Source: an uncultured Haloferula sp.
Lineage (GTDB): Bacteria > Verrucomicrobiota > Verrucomicrobiae > Verrucomicrobiales > Akkermansiaceae
Length of the DNA stretch: 6,918 nt
Assembly: GCA_946481625.1 (NCBI GenBank)
Contig: CAMLOZ010000189.1
Span: 1-6,918, forward strand
Reading direction: 5' to 3'
The notes beneath the pieces were generated by a model. The model was given only the letters and a program-made list of their open reading frames with translations, made no database searches and was not told the DNA's origin. Positions 1 to 6,774 of this stretch are shown one piece after another. The position numbers and the translations under genes were made by a program. The stretch's first letter is position 1; each line of letters opens with the position of its first letter.

Positions 1-1827
1 CGCGATGTCGGGATTGCCCGCCACTGCCACCGCGCTGATGTCCCACGCGATCTGGTCCACCGGCACCTGCACCCGATATACCCGGTACGGCGCGCCGCTC
101 ACCGCGACGTTCGAGACGGTGCCATTGTAGGCCATGTCGCTCACGAACTGGATCCGCGAATCCAATCCGATCGACTCGCCCGCCGGAGCGACGATGCTCG
201 CATACCAGGTGCTGCCCGTGCTGCCGATCACCGGCGGCACCGCCAGCATGCGCCCGGCCTGCTTCCGGCTGTAGTTGTTGCTGTGGTTGTGGAAGGGCAG
301 CTTGTTCGAGCGTAGGGCGATCTCCCGCGTGCTACCCCCGAGCCACAGGCTCCACCCGGGGATCCCGCCCGGCAGCACCGATTTGTAGAAGCGGATGCCT
401 TCCGGCGGCATCGGCGCGGCAGGGGCATCCTGCGCGCTGACCGCTTCGCCGATGTCGTATTGCCCGTTCGAGTTCGCATCCGTGAAGGGCAGCGTCCCGA
501 GGTCGTGCACGTAGGGTTTGCCGCTGACGATGCTCCATTGCGCGCCTTCCGTGGCGAAGACCATCAGGTTCCATTCCTCGCTCGCCGCGAACTGGTCGTC
601 GCGCAGAACGAGCCCGTCCGATCCGGTCTGCACCGAGCTATGGGTCGAGCTTGAAGTCGTCGGCAACGCCGTCTTCGAAAGATACAGCGCGGCCTCGCCC
701 GATGCCACCGTGAGACGCGTGCGCCAGCCGCCGAGGTCGCTCGATTGCGTCGTCACCTTGAAGTAGTGGCGGCCCGCCCGCGTGTTGGTGTTCGAGAAAA
801 CCGCCGTGCCCGCCTCGGCGGTGCCCGGATCCCAGCTCAGCGTGGTAACCACCGGCTGCCAGTCGTCGAGTGTCACCGTCGTGGCGGTGTAGTTCACCCG
901 GAAGGATCCGCGGTCGTTCGAGAGCGTGTAGCGCGAACCGTTCGGCAAGCCGGTGAAAGTCCCGCTCAGGCTTCCGCCCTGCAAGATCGTGAAGGTGCTC
1001 GTGCCCGCAACACTGTCGTGGAGGGTTCCCGCGAAGTCCACCTGCAAGCTTCCCGCCACGCTCACCGCACCCGTCGCCGTGATCTTGTCGTAGCTGCTGC
1101 CCGCCGAGGTTCCGCCCAGCTCGACCAAGGTCGCTGACCCCGCTTGCAGCGTCAGCGCCCCGTTCACCTGAAGCGAACCCGTCGCTCCCGGAGCCGCGGG
1201 CGACACGCTGCCCCCCACGGTCAAAGGACCGGACACCGTGCCCTGCAACCGCATCGCCGCGCCCGCCGCCACGCTCATCCCCGCCGTGGTCGTGATCGTT
1301 TGCGAAGTGGAGGAACGCAGCGTGCCCGTCTGCAAGGTCACCATCCCCGCCCCGGCATTCAGGTGCCCCCCGATCGTGAAATCCCCCGTCGGCGCAAGCA
1401 CCACCGCCCCGCCGTTCGTCGTGATCGACTGGCTGCTCGCGATATGCCGGCCTGCACTCAAGTTCAACGGCAGCGCCCCCCCCGATGCGGAAATCGCCGC
1501 AGCGAGCGAAAGGTCTCTAACAGCCACCAGCGACAAGGGGCTCGCCGCACCCGCCGTCTTGGAAAGTGCGGAGCTCACCGTGAGGTCCCCGTTCCCGCCG
1601 AAGGCGCTCGCCGCATCGATCACGATCCCGATTCCACCATTCAACTCCGTTTGGATGGTGGACGCCTGCACCGTCGCGATCGCCCCCGAGGGCGTGAATG
1701 ACTTCGGATTGCTGCCCGAAAAAGTCCCGCCCGAGGTTGCGGCGGTCGAAACGGTAATGTCGGTGGCGGCCTCGGCCCCGAGGGGCACCAGCACGGCGAG
1801 GAGCGAAATGGCAAGGCGATTCATGGG
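1..1827 (-). CDS. Large secreted mosaic protein: beta-helix/autotransporter-type repeat plus PPC-like repeats (3' end outside window)
   Basis: The reading frame is open for 609 codons from ATG at 1827 to the window edge, with no stop, so the C-terminus is missing. Residues 1-20 form a Sec signal peptide (MNRLAISLL..., hydrophobic core, probable cleavage after AEA). Residues about 20-190 are Gly/Ala/Ser/Thr-rich beta-strand sequence resembling filamentous-haemagglutinin-like beta-helix. About 200-305 matches the autotransporter-associated beta-strand repeat pattern: a VSPAAPGATGSLQV segment, then ELGGTSAGSSYDKIT, then a TFTILQGG...LSGTFTGLPNG segment. Three PPC-like beta-sandwich units follow, starting near R353 (RHYFKV), R479 (RFYKSV) and Y581 (YRVYRV), each followed by a Trp-containing strand. 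An EF-hand-like loop lies at 450-461 (D, N, N, G, D, E at positions 1, 3, 5, 6, 9, 12). The protein is probably exported and surface-bound or extracellular; its substrate or partner is unknown. No good Shine-Dalgarno site is seen. An in-frame GTG 30 bases upstream is possible but would weaken the signal peptide. Confidence 0.88.
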
Positions 1828-2059
1828 CAGGCTGAGGAGGCTGTGCGCGTTCACACCCACGTTTGTCGGACGGAACGCGGATTTCTTGGCGAATACCCTC
1901 AATCCCCCGCCGGACGCCACAATTCACTGTCCGATACCACCCAAAGTGGTAGCGCTACGCCATCCCATGCATGTGTCGCATGATGCTGCCCCACTGTCCT
2001 CTCGACCTGCCCGCTATTCCGCGTAGGAAAAGCCCTGAAACCCCGTATCTCTTCCGACC
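1828..2059. other. Divergent intergenic region between secreted protein and dehydrogenase
   Basis: These 232 bases separate two start codons facing away from each other, so both promoters should lie here. I could not find a convincing -35/-10 pair in either direction, nor a strong Shine-Dalgarno site before either ATG; the purine-rich AGGAAAA near 2027 is about 30 bases from the plus-strand start, too far to act as one. The notable content is a cluster of dyads between 1935 and 1973, including an 8-base CATGCATG palindrome at 1966-1973, described separately. No small gene with plausible codon use is seen. Confidence 0.6.
1935..1960. promoter_or_regulatory. Candidate LacI-family operator with overlapping dyad
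   Basis: GTAGCGCTAC at 1949-1958 is a perfect 10-base palindrome, preceded by TG, giving TGGTAGCGCTAC. This resembles LacI-family operators with a central CG, such as the TGGTAGCGCTAACA xyl box described in Xanthomonas. Overlapping it is a second inverted repeat, TACCAC (1935-1940) and GTGGTA (1946-1951), with a five-base spacer. It lies about 100 bases upstream of the dehydrogenase ATG and about 120 upstream of the secreted-protein ATG. Ten-base palindromes occur by chance several times in a window this size, so the support is the position and the resemblance, not the palindrome alone. Confidence 0.35.
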
Positions 2060-4741
2060 ATGATGACCCGAGCCTCAATCCTCCTCATCGCCTGCATCAC
2101 CCCGGTGATTGCCGACGACTGGAAAGCCCCGAAACCCGCCGACAAGGTGGCCGCCGATCACTTCAAGGTGCCCGATGGCCTCGAAGTCACCGTGTGGGCT
2201 TCTACTCCCGATCTCTTCAATCCCACCAACATGGATATCGATGCCGCCGGGCGCATCTGGGTTGCGGAGGGCGTGAACTACCGCCGCCACAACGGCCGCC
2301 GCCCGGGCGGGGACCGCATCGCCGTGCTCGAGGATACCAATGGCGACGGCAAGGCCGACAAGTCCCACACCTTCGTCCAGGAAACCGGCCTCGTCGCCCC
2401 GCTCGGCGTGGCGGTCTTCGACAACGTGGTCGTCGTCTCCCAGCCGCCGGACCTGATCAAGTACACCGACGTCAACCGCGACTTGAAATTCGACCCCGCG
2501 GTGGACAAGCGCGAGGTCCTGCTCACCGGCTTCAACGCCCGCAACCACGACCACTCGCTCCACTCCGTGACCGGCGGTCCGGACGGCAAGTGGTACTTCA
2601 ACAACGGCAACTGCGGCGCCGAGTTCACCGACAAGTCCGGCAGGACCTTCCGCATGGGCGGCGACTACTACAAGGACGGCGGCGGCGATTGGTTCGTCAA
2701 CTCGCGCGAGCTCATGGGCAAGAAGAGCGACGACGGCTACCTCTGGACCGCCGGCTTCTCCGCCCGCATGAACCCGGACGGCACCAATGCCGAGATCATC
2801 GGCCACGGCTACCGCAACAGCTTCGAGCACTGCACCACCTCGCTGGGCGATCTGTTCCAAAACGACAACGACGATCCTCCCGCCTGCCGCACCTCCTACG
2901 TGCTGGAGTACGGATCGGCCGGTTACTTCACCCGCGAGGGCCGCTTCTACAGGACCGTGCAGCGCCCGAACCAAAAATGGGAGCGCGTCCACTGGCGGCA
3001 GGACGATCCCGGCACCTTCGACGTGGGCGACGTATACGGTGGCGGCTCCCCGACCGGCATCGTCTTCTATGAGAACGGTGCGCTCGGCGCGAAGCACGCG
3101 GGCACGCTGCTGAGCTGCGAGGCCGCGCGCAACGTCATCTTCGGCTATCAACCGGAACCGCAGGGCGCAACCTACAAGATGGATCGCAGCGACTGGATGA
3201 CCAGCAACACCACCGGCGAATTCGTCGGCGCCGACTTCACCGGCAAGGCCGAAAAGGCGAACAGCCAGGGCAATCCCCTCCTCTTCCGTCCCTCCGATGT
3301 GGCCGTGGGTGCCGATGGCGCCCTCTACGTGACCGATTGGTTCGACCCCCGCGTGGGCGGCCACGGCGACATGGACGAGTCCTGCTCGGGCACCATCTAC
3401 CGCGTCGCGCCGAAGGGCTTCAAGCCGGTCAACCCGAAGGTGGATCTCGCCACCGTGGAAGGCTGCCTCACCGCGCTCAAGAGCCCCGCGATCAACGTCC
3501 GCTGGACCGGCTTCCAAGCCCTCAAGGCCAAGGGCGACGAGGCACTCGACGCGGTGCTTGCCGTGACCAAGGACAAGGACCCATGGATCGCATCCCGCGG
3601 CATCTGGCTGCTCGCCAATCTCGGCCCGAAGGGCGAGGAAGCCTGCAAGGGATTCCTCGCTTCCCCGGATACCCGCCAGCGTCTCGTCGCCTATCGCGCT
3701 CTCAAGCGTGCGGGCAAGGACATCCTTCCGATCGCGGAAAAGCTTGCTTCCGACCCCGTCGCCGCCGTGCGGCGCGACGTGGCCCTCTCGCTGCGCGGCC
3801 TGCCCGCGGAGAAGAGCGCGCCGCTCCTGATCGCGATCGCCAAGGGCTGGGACGGCAAGGATAAGAACTACCTCGAATCCATCGGCCTCGCCGCGGAGAA
3901 TCAGGAGAATGACGTCTGGAATGCCATGAAGGCCGCCCTCGCCCCCGGCGGGCCGAAATCGTGGAGCGACGCCTTCGCCAAGCTGACATGGCGTCTCTGG
4001 CCCTCCACCGCCGTCGCCGACCTGAAGGCCCGCGCGCTCGATATCTCGCTCAGCCCGGATGCCCGGAGCTTCGCCTGCGAGTCGCTGTCGTTCATCGATG
4101 ACAGGGCCGCTGCCGACGCCCTTTTCGAGGTCGCCTCCGGTCCCAATTCCTCCGTGAAGGACGCCGCCGTCGGCTGGCTCTTCATGCGCGGCACCGGTGC
4201 ATGGGCGAAGTTCGGCCTGCAAGACGAACTCAGGAAGCGCAACATCTACGATCCGGAGAAAATCCAGCTTCAGGAGGCCATCTTCCCCGGCAAGCCGGAC
4301 AAGACGAACTTCACCACCGCCGACGTGATGAAACTCAAGGGCGATGCCTCCAAGGGCAAGGCGGTGGCCGCACGCTGCATCATGTGCCACCAGATCGATG
4401 GCAATGGTCCCGCCTATGGTCCCGAACTGAAGGGTTGGGTTTCCCGTCAAGGTGCGGAGATGGCCGTCCGCGCCATCGTCGATCCCTCCGCGGAAATCGC
4501 GCACGGCTTCGACGGCACCGCGATCCAGCTCAAGGATAACCGCTGGATCGACGGGCTCGTCCGCTCGAACGGCGACCCGGTCGTCGTCACCTCGCAGGGC
4601 GGCATCACGCAGATGGTTCCCAAGAACCGCATCCAGGAAATGCGCGGCCTGGGCCGCTCGCTCATGCTGAATGCCGACCAACTCGGTATGTCGGCGCAGG
4701 ATGTGGCCGATGCCGTCGAGTGGCTGAAGACCTACAAGTAA
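2060..4741 (+). CDS. PVC-type membrane-bound dehydrogenase / HEAT-repeat / c-type cytochrome fusion
   Basis: This 893-residue exported protein has the three-part layout of planctomycete/verrucomicrobial dehydrogenases (TIGR02604 N-terminal domain, HEAT-like repeats, TIGR02603 haem domain). Residues 1-18 form a signal peptide, probable cleavage at VIA|DDW. About 35-445 is a beta-propeller related to PQQ-dependent sugar dehydrogenases, with N162-H-D-H, a GPDGKWYFNNGNCG strand, a GHGYRNSFEH segment and DWFDP at 426-430. About 460-700 is alpha-helical with HEAT-like repeats. The last 140 residues carry the haem site C773-I-M-C-H777; M869 (SLM) is the likely distal ligand. A Ca-type loop D92-T-N-G-D-G-K-A-D100 lies in the propeller. 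It probably oxidises a sugar or alcohol in the periplasm and passes electrons to its own haem; the substrate cannot be read. Two ATGs stand in tandem (2060, 2063) and neither has a clear Shine-Dalgarno site. It is monocistronic: a terminator follows 23 bases after the stop. Confidence 0.95.
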   Translation: MMTRASILLIACITPVIADDWKAPKPADKVAADHFKVPDGLEVTVWASTPDLFNPTNMDIDAAGRIWVAEGVNYRRHNGRRPGGDRIAVLEDTNGDGKADKSHTFVQETGLVAPLGVAVFDNVVVVSQPPDLIKYTDVNRDLKFDPAVDKREVLLTGFNARNHDHSLHSVTGGPDGKWYFNNGNCGAEFTDKSGRTFRMGGDYYKDGGGDWFVNSRELMGKKSDDGYLWTAGFSARMNPDGTNAEIIGHGYRNSFEHCTTSLGDLFQNDNDDPPACRTSYVLEYGSAGYFTREGRFYRTVQRPNQKWERVHWRQDDPGTFDVGDVYGGGSPTGIVFYENGALGAKHAGTLLSCEAARNVIFGYQPEPQGATYKMDRSDWMTSNTTGEFVGADFTGKAEKANSQGNPLLFRPSDVAVGADGALYVTDWFDPRVGGHGDMDESCSGTIYRVAPKGFKPVNPKVDLATVEGCLTALKSPAINVRWTGFQALKAKGDEALDAVLAVTKDKDPWIASRGIWLLANLGPKGEEACKGFLASPDTRQRLVAYRALKRAGKDILPIAEKLASDPVAAVRRDVALSLRGLPAEKSAPLLIAIAKGWDGKDKNYLESIGLAAENQENDVWNAMKAALAPGGPKSWSDAFAKLTWRLWPSTAVADLKARALDISLSPDARSFACESLSFIDDRAAADALFEVASGPNSSVKDAAVGWLFMRGTGAWAKFGLQDELRKRNIYDPEKIQLQEAIFPGKPDKTNFTTADVMKLKGDASKGKAVAARCIMCHQIDGNGPAYGPELKGWVSRQGAEMAVRAIVDPSAEIAHGFDGTAIQLKDNRWIDGLVRSNGDPVVVTSQGGITQMVPKNRIQEMRGLGRSLMLNADQLGMSAQDVADAVEWLKTYK

Positions 4742-4763
4742 GCCGTCGCGATTCCCTCATCCA

Positions 4764-4796
4764 CCCCGGCCCGGCTCACCGCCGCGCCGGGGTTTT
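4764..4796 (+). terminator. Intrinsic terminator of the dehydrogenase gene
   Basis: The stem CCCCGGC (4764-4770) pairs with GCCGGGG (4786-4792), and after one C/C mismatch CGGC (4772-4775) pairs with GCCG (4781-4784), closing a five-base loop. TTTT follows directly at 4793-4796. This is a strong rho-independent terminator for plus-strand transcription, 23 bases after the dehydrogenase stop. It also lies 27 bases beyond the aqpZ stop, but read on the minus strand the hairpin is followed by GTGGATG rather than a U-run, so it should work poorly for aqpZ. Confidence 0.88.
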
Positions 4797-4822
4797 CATT
4801 TCCCGGCTGAACAGTCCGGCGG

Positions 4823-5512
4823 CTAGCTCTTCTCCTCGCCGAGGAACTTGTAGACGAAGGCACCGATCGCCGCGCCGACCACCGGGGCGACCCAGAACAG
4901 CCAAAGCTGTTGCAGGGCCCAACCACCGGCGAAGACCGCCGTCGCGGTGCTACGAGCGGGGTTCACCGAGGTGTTCGTCACCGGGATGCTGATCAGGTGG
5001 ATCAAGGTCAATCCCAACCCGATGGCGATCGGAGCGAGGCCCTGCGGGGCGCGCTTGTCCGTCGCCCCCAGGATGATCAGCAGGAACATCATCGTCATCA
5101 CCACCTCCGTGACGAAGCAGGCAACGAGCGAATACTTGTCCGGCGAGTGCGCTTCGTAGCCGTTCGAAGCGAATCCCGCGGTCACCTCGAATCCCGCCTT
5201 CCCGGAAGCGATCAAGTAAAGGATCACCGCGCCCGCAATGCCGCCGGCCACTTGGGCCCCGATGTAGGGCAGCAGCTTCGAGGACGGAAAACGCCCGCCC
5301 AACCACAGGCCCACGGATACCGCCGGGTTCAGGTGGCAGCCCGAAATGTGGCCGATGGCATAGGCCATCGTGAGCACCGTGAGACCGAACGCCAGCGACA
5401 CGCCGACGAAGCCGATCCCCAGTCCGGGATAGCCGGCCGCGATCACCGCGCTGCCGCACCCGCCCAGAACCAGCCAAAAGGTCCCGAAAAATTCAGCTAC
5501 ATATGATTTCAT
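4823..5512 (-). CDS. aqpZ: Aquaporin Z, water channel
   Basis: This 229-residue inner-membrane MIP-family protein mediates osmotically driven water flux. It has six membrane helices, two NPA half-helices (N62-P-A in HLNPAVS, N184-P-A-R in SVNPARS) and the complete AqpZ selectivity filter F42, H172, T181, R187, which indicates water rather than glycerol transport. It follows the E. coli AqpZ sequence closely (remembered, not searched), including the FGTFWLV start and the [18 protein letters not shown] block, and has nearly the same length (231 in E. coli). The ATG at 5512 ([10 protein letters not shown]) is preferred to one at 5572, because the 20 extra residues are Pro/Thr-rich, unlike the family, and would extend into a probable leader; GGGA about 8 bases before the ATG is a weak ribosome site. 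C59 sits three residues before N62, where E. coli has Gly. The gene lies downstream of lpxI on the same strand but has its own candidate promoter, and converges on the dehydrogenase gene. Confidence 0.96.
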   Translation of the reverse strand: MKSYVAEFFGTFWLVLGGCGSAVIAAGYPGLGIGFVGVSLAFGLTVLTMAYAIGHISGCHLNPAVSVGLWLGGRFPSSKLLPYIGAQVAGGIAGAVILYLIASGKAGFEVTAGFASNGYEAHSPDKYSLVACFVTEVVMTMMFLLIILGATDKRAPQGLAPIAIGLGLTLIHLISIPVTNTSVNPARSTATAVFAGGWALQQLWLFWVAPVVGAAIGAFVYKFLGEEKS

Positions 5513-5622
5513 GATAGTATCCCGTGTTGGTGTTGTTGTCTCCGGAGGGGTGGGCAGCTTGCGGGGAAGCACTTGGCAGCGAGCGGAAGCCCCTCGCCTT
5601 CAATCGTTCTCCACCATCGGCG

Positions 5623-5651
5623 CCTATAGCACCCCGCAAAAATGCGGACAA
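5623..5651 (-). promoter_or_regulatory. Candidate sigma70-type promoter for aqpZ
   Basis: On the minus strand, TTGTCC (5651-5646) matches the -35 consensus at four of six bases, and TATAGG (5628-5623) matches the -10 at four of six, with an ideal 17-base spacer. The predicted transcript would start near 5616 and have a leader of about 104 bases before the aqpZ ATG at 5512. It implies that aqpZ can be transcribed independently of lpxI. Consensus matches are partial and sigma specificity in this phylum is not well established. Confidence 0.5.
5634..5647. repeat. Inverted repeat inside the aqpZ promoter spacer
   Basis: CCGCAAAAATGCGG is a dyad with five-base arms (CCGCA/TGCGG) around an A-tract spacer. 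It fills most of the gap between the -35 and -10 and overlaps two bases of the -35, which is where a repressor would block polymerase. It could equally be chance in GC-rich DNA. Confidence 0.3.
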
Positions 5652-5657
5652 GGAGAA

Positions 5658-5678
5658 TCCTAAGAGGACCGGTTAGGA
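5658..5678. repeat. Inverted repeat just upstream of the aqpZ -35
   Basis: TCCTAA (5658-5663) and TTAGGA (5673-5678) are perfect six-base inverted arms with a nine-base spacer. The centre falls about 52 bases upstream of the predicted aqpZ transcription start, a typical activator-binding position. No particular regulator family is recognised. Confidence 0.3.
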
Positions 5679-5743
5679 AATCGTCACGACCGCAAGACAG
5701 ACGCGCGGCCTGTATCTTTTGGTTAGATGGTTACAATGGTGTC

Positions 5744-5809
5744 GTGCCCCGGAAGCGCGGAACCTCTGGGCGCTGACGGGCACTGTATCCTGCGAGTTGT
5801 CGAGGGCAC
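5744..5809 (-). other. Structured element downstream of lpxI with alternative stems
   Basis: GTGCCC (5744-5749) can pair with GGGCAC at 5778-5783, or alternatively with a second copy at 5804-5809. Within the shorter fold, AGCGC (5754-5758) pairs with GCGCT (5770-5774), giving a two-part stem with an 11-base loop. The element starts 15 bases after the lpxI stop on the minus strand and may stabilise the lpxI mRNA end or act as a terminator, although it has no U-run. The fold was judged by eye only. Confidence 0.3.
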
Positions 5810-5823
5810 CGGAGCGTACCGCC

Positions 5824-6648
5824 CTACTTCTCCTCGAGCGCGTGCACGCTCACCTCGTGCTGCTGGCAGAGCTTGAAGACCGTTTCCCGCTCCAGCAACA
5901 GGGTCTTGCGGGCCTCGACCGTGACCGATTTCACACCGGCGGCGACGCAAGCCTCGATCGTGTGCGGACCGATCACCGGCACGTCGAAGCGGAAGTCCTG
6001 ATCCGGCTTGGAAACCTTCACCAGCATCACGTCTTTCCCGCGTCCGAGCTCCCCGCCGCGCTTGATGCAGGCATTCGTGCCCTCGAAGGCCTCCACCGCC
6101 AGCACGGTGCCGTGGCGAACCACCACTGTCTGGCCGATGTCGAGCCTGCTGGTTTCCTTCGCCATCCGGAAGCCGAACTCCGCGTCCTCAAGCTGGCGCT
6201 TCTTCATCGCCGGCCCGCAAACGGCCCCCGGCTCCGGCAGCAGGTCTTCCAGGAAAGTCGTCGCGGGCAGGAGGTGGATCTGATCCTTCTGCAGTTCATC
6301 CGCGATTCCGCCGAAAAGCGACTCCGCGTTGCGCTCCTTCAGCCGCGCCAGCAGCATCAGGGTCCGCAGGTCCGGCCGCAGATCGAAAAGATTCTTCGGC
6401 GCGATCTGGCCGACCATGATCGCCTCCCTGGCCTTCTGTGCCTTGAAGAACTTGATCATCTTCCCGAGCTGGCCCACCCGGAACCACGCCGAGGCATCGA
6501 CCAATTCCAAGAACTCCGGCGAGGTCTCGCCTTCAAAGGCCGCCGCCACCAGCCGCACGTCCGGCGACTTCGAGCGGGCCGCACGGGCGAAAGTCTCCGG
6601 GTAAACGCCGTTGCCCGCGATGATGCCGATGGTCCTTGGTTCCGCCAT
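5824..6648 (-). CDS. lpxI: UDP-2,3-diacylglucosamine diphosphatase LpxI (DUF1009 family)
   Basis: LpxI hydrolyses UDP-2,3-diacylglucosamine to lipid X (2,3-diacylglucosamine 1-phosphate) and UMP, the fourth step of lipid A synthesis; it replaces the unrelated LpxH in many non-enteric bacteria. The 274-residue product has the family length. Its N-terminal domain starts with IGIIAGNGVYPETFA (7-21) and includes GQIAPKNLFDLRPD (80-93). Its C-terminal catalytic domain has GQTVVVRHGTVLAVEAFEGT (172-191) and FDVPVIGPHT (221-230), where D222 probably corresponds to the essential Asp225 of Caulobacter LpxI. I chose ATG 6648 (MAEPRTIGIIAG) over an in-frame ATG at 6720, because the extra 24 residues are Pro/Arg-rich with poor third-position GC and are absent from the family. 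AAGG just before 6648 is a weak ribosome site. No lpxA, lpxB or lpxD is beside it in the window. The presence of LpxI implies a lipid A-bearing outer membrane. Confidence 0.93.
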   Translation of the reverse strand: MAEPRTIGIIAGNGVYPETFARAARSKSPDVRLVAAAFEGETSPEFLELVDASAWFRVGQLGKMIKFFKAQKAREAIMVGQIAPKNLFDLRPDLRTLMLLARLKERNAESLFGGIADELQKDQIHLLPATTFLEDLLPEPGAVCGPAMKKRQLEDAEFGFRMAKETSRLDIGQTVVVRHGTVLAVEAFEGTNACIKRGGELGRGKDVMLVKVSKPDQDFRFDVPVIGPHTIEACVAAGVKSVTVEARKTLLLERETVFKLCQQHEVSVHALEEK

Positions 6649-6774
6649 GCCTTGATCACGACGGGGATGGAACGGTCCGCCGTCCCTCGCCGGTGGCGGA
6701 ATCCTCGCGAGCACCGCCATGCCCGGCTAGCCGAAAAAGAGCGCCATGACGAAATCGGCGAATCCGCCGCGGCC
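6649..6774 (-). other. Gap upstream of lpxI
   Basis: These 126 bases lie between the unidentified upstream gene and lpxI. They include an in-frame upstream ATG at 6720, rejected as the lpxI start, and a very short ATG...TAG frame encoding only MALFFG. No convincing promoter is seen, which fits either read-through from the upstream gene or a poorly conserved promoter. Confidence 0.4.

Larger units (their letters stand above)
5513..5823. other. Intergenic region between lpxI and aqpZ
   Basis: These 311 bases contain no convincing gene; short open frames here have poor codon bias. In minus-strand order it holds a structured element just after the lpxI stop (5744-5809), an inverted repeat at 5658-5678, a candidate sigma70 promoter for aqpZ (5623-5651), and a predicted leader of about 100 bases before the aqpZ ATG. 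The base composition is visibly lower in GC around 5640-5740 than in the flanking genes, as expected for a promoter region. No U-tailed terminator for lpxI is apparent. Confidence 0.65.

Noticed and set aside
1517..1927. 136-codon minus-strand frame
   Set aside because: It overlaps the secreted-protein gene in another frame and encodes an Arg/Gly-rich sequence typical of frame-shifted GC-rich DNA.
1238..2026. 262-codon plus-strand frame
   Set aside because: It lies mostly opposite the secreted protein and its product is low-complexity Ala/Pro-rich; the minus-strand frame has a signal peptide and domain patterns.
2075..4681. 868-codon open frame antisense to the dehydrogenase
   Set aside because: Long antisense frames are expected opposite GC-rich genes with strong third-position bias. 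Its product is His/Val/Gly/Ala-rich with no recognisable domain, while the plus strand encodes a clear family member.
4910..5506. 198-codon plus-strand frame
   Set aside because: It is antisense to aqpZ, which is unmistakable, and its product is Arg/His-rich with no family features.
5732..5737. TACAAT as a plus-strand -10
   Set aside because: No -35-like hexamer lies 16-18 bases upstream and no plus-strand gene follows.
5741..5815. Possible tRNA
   Set aside because: The end stems looked suggestive, but there is no T-loop GTTCRA at the right place, no D-arm pattern and no anticodon stem of standard length.
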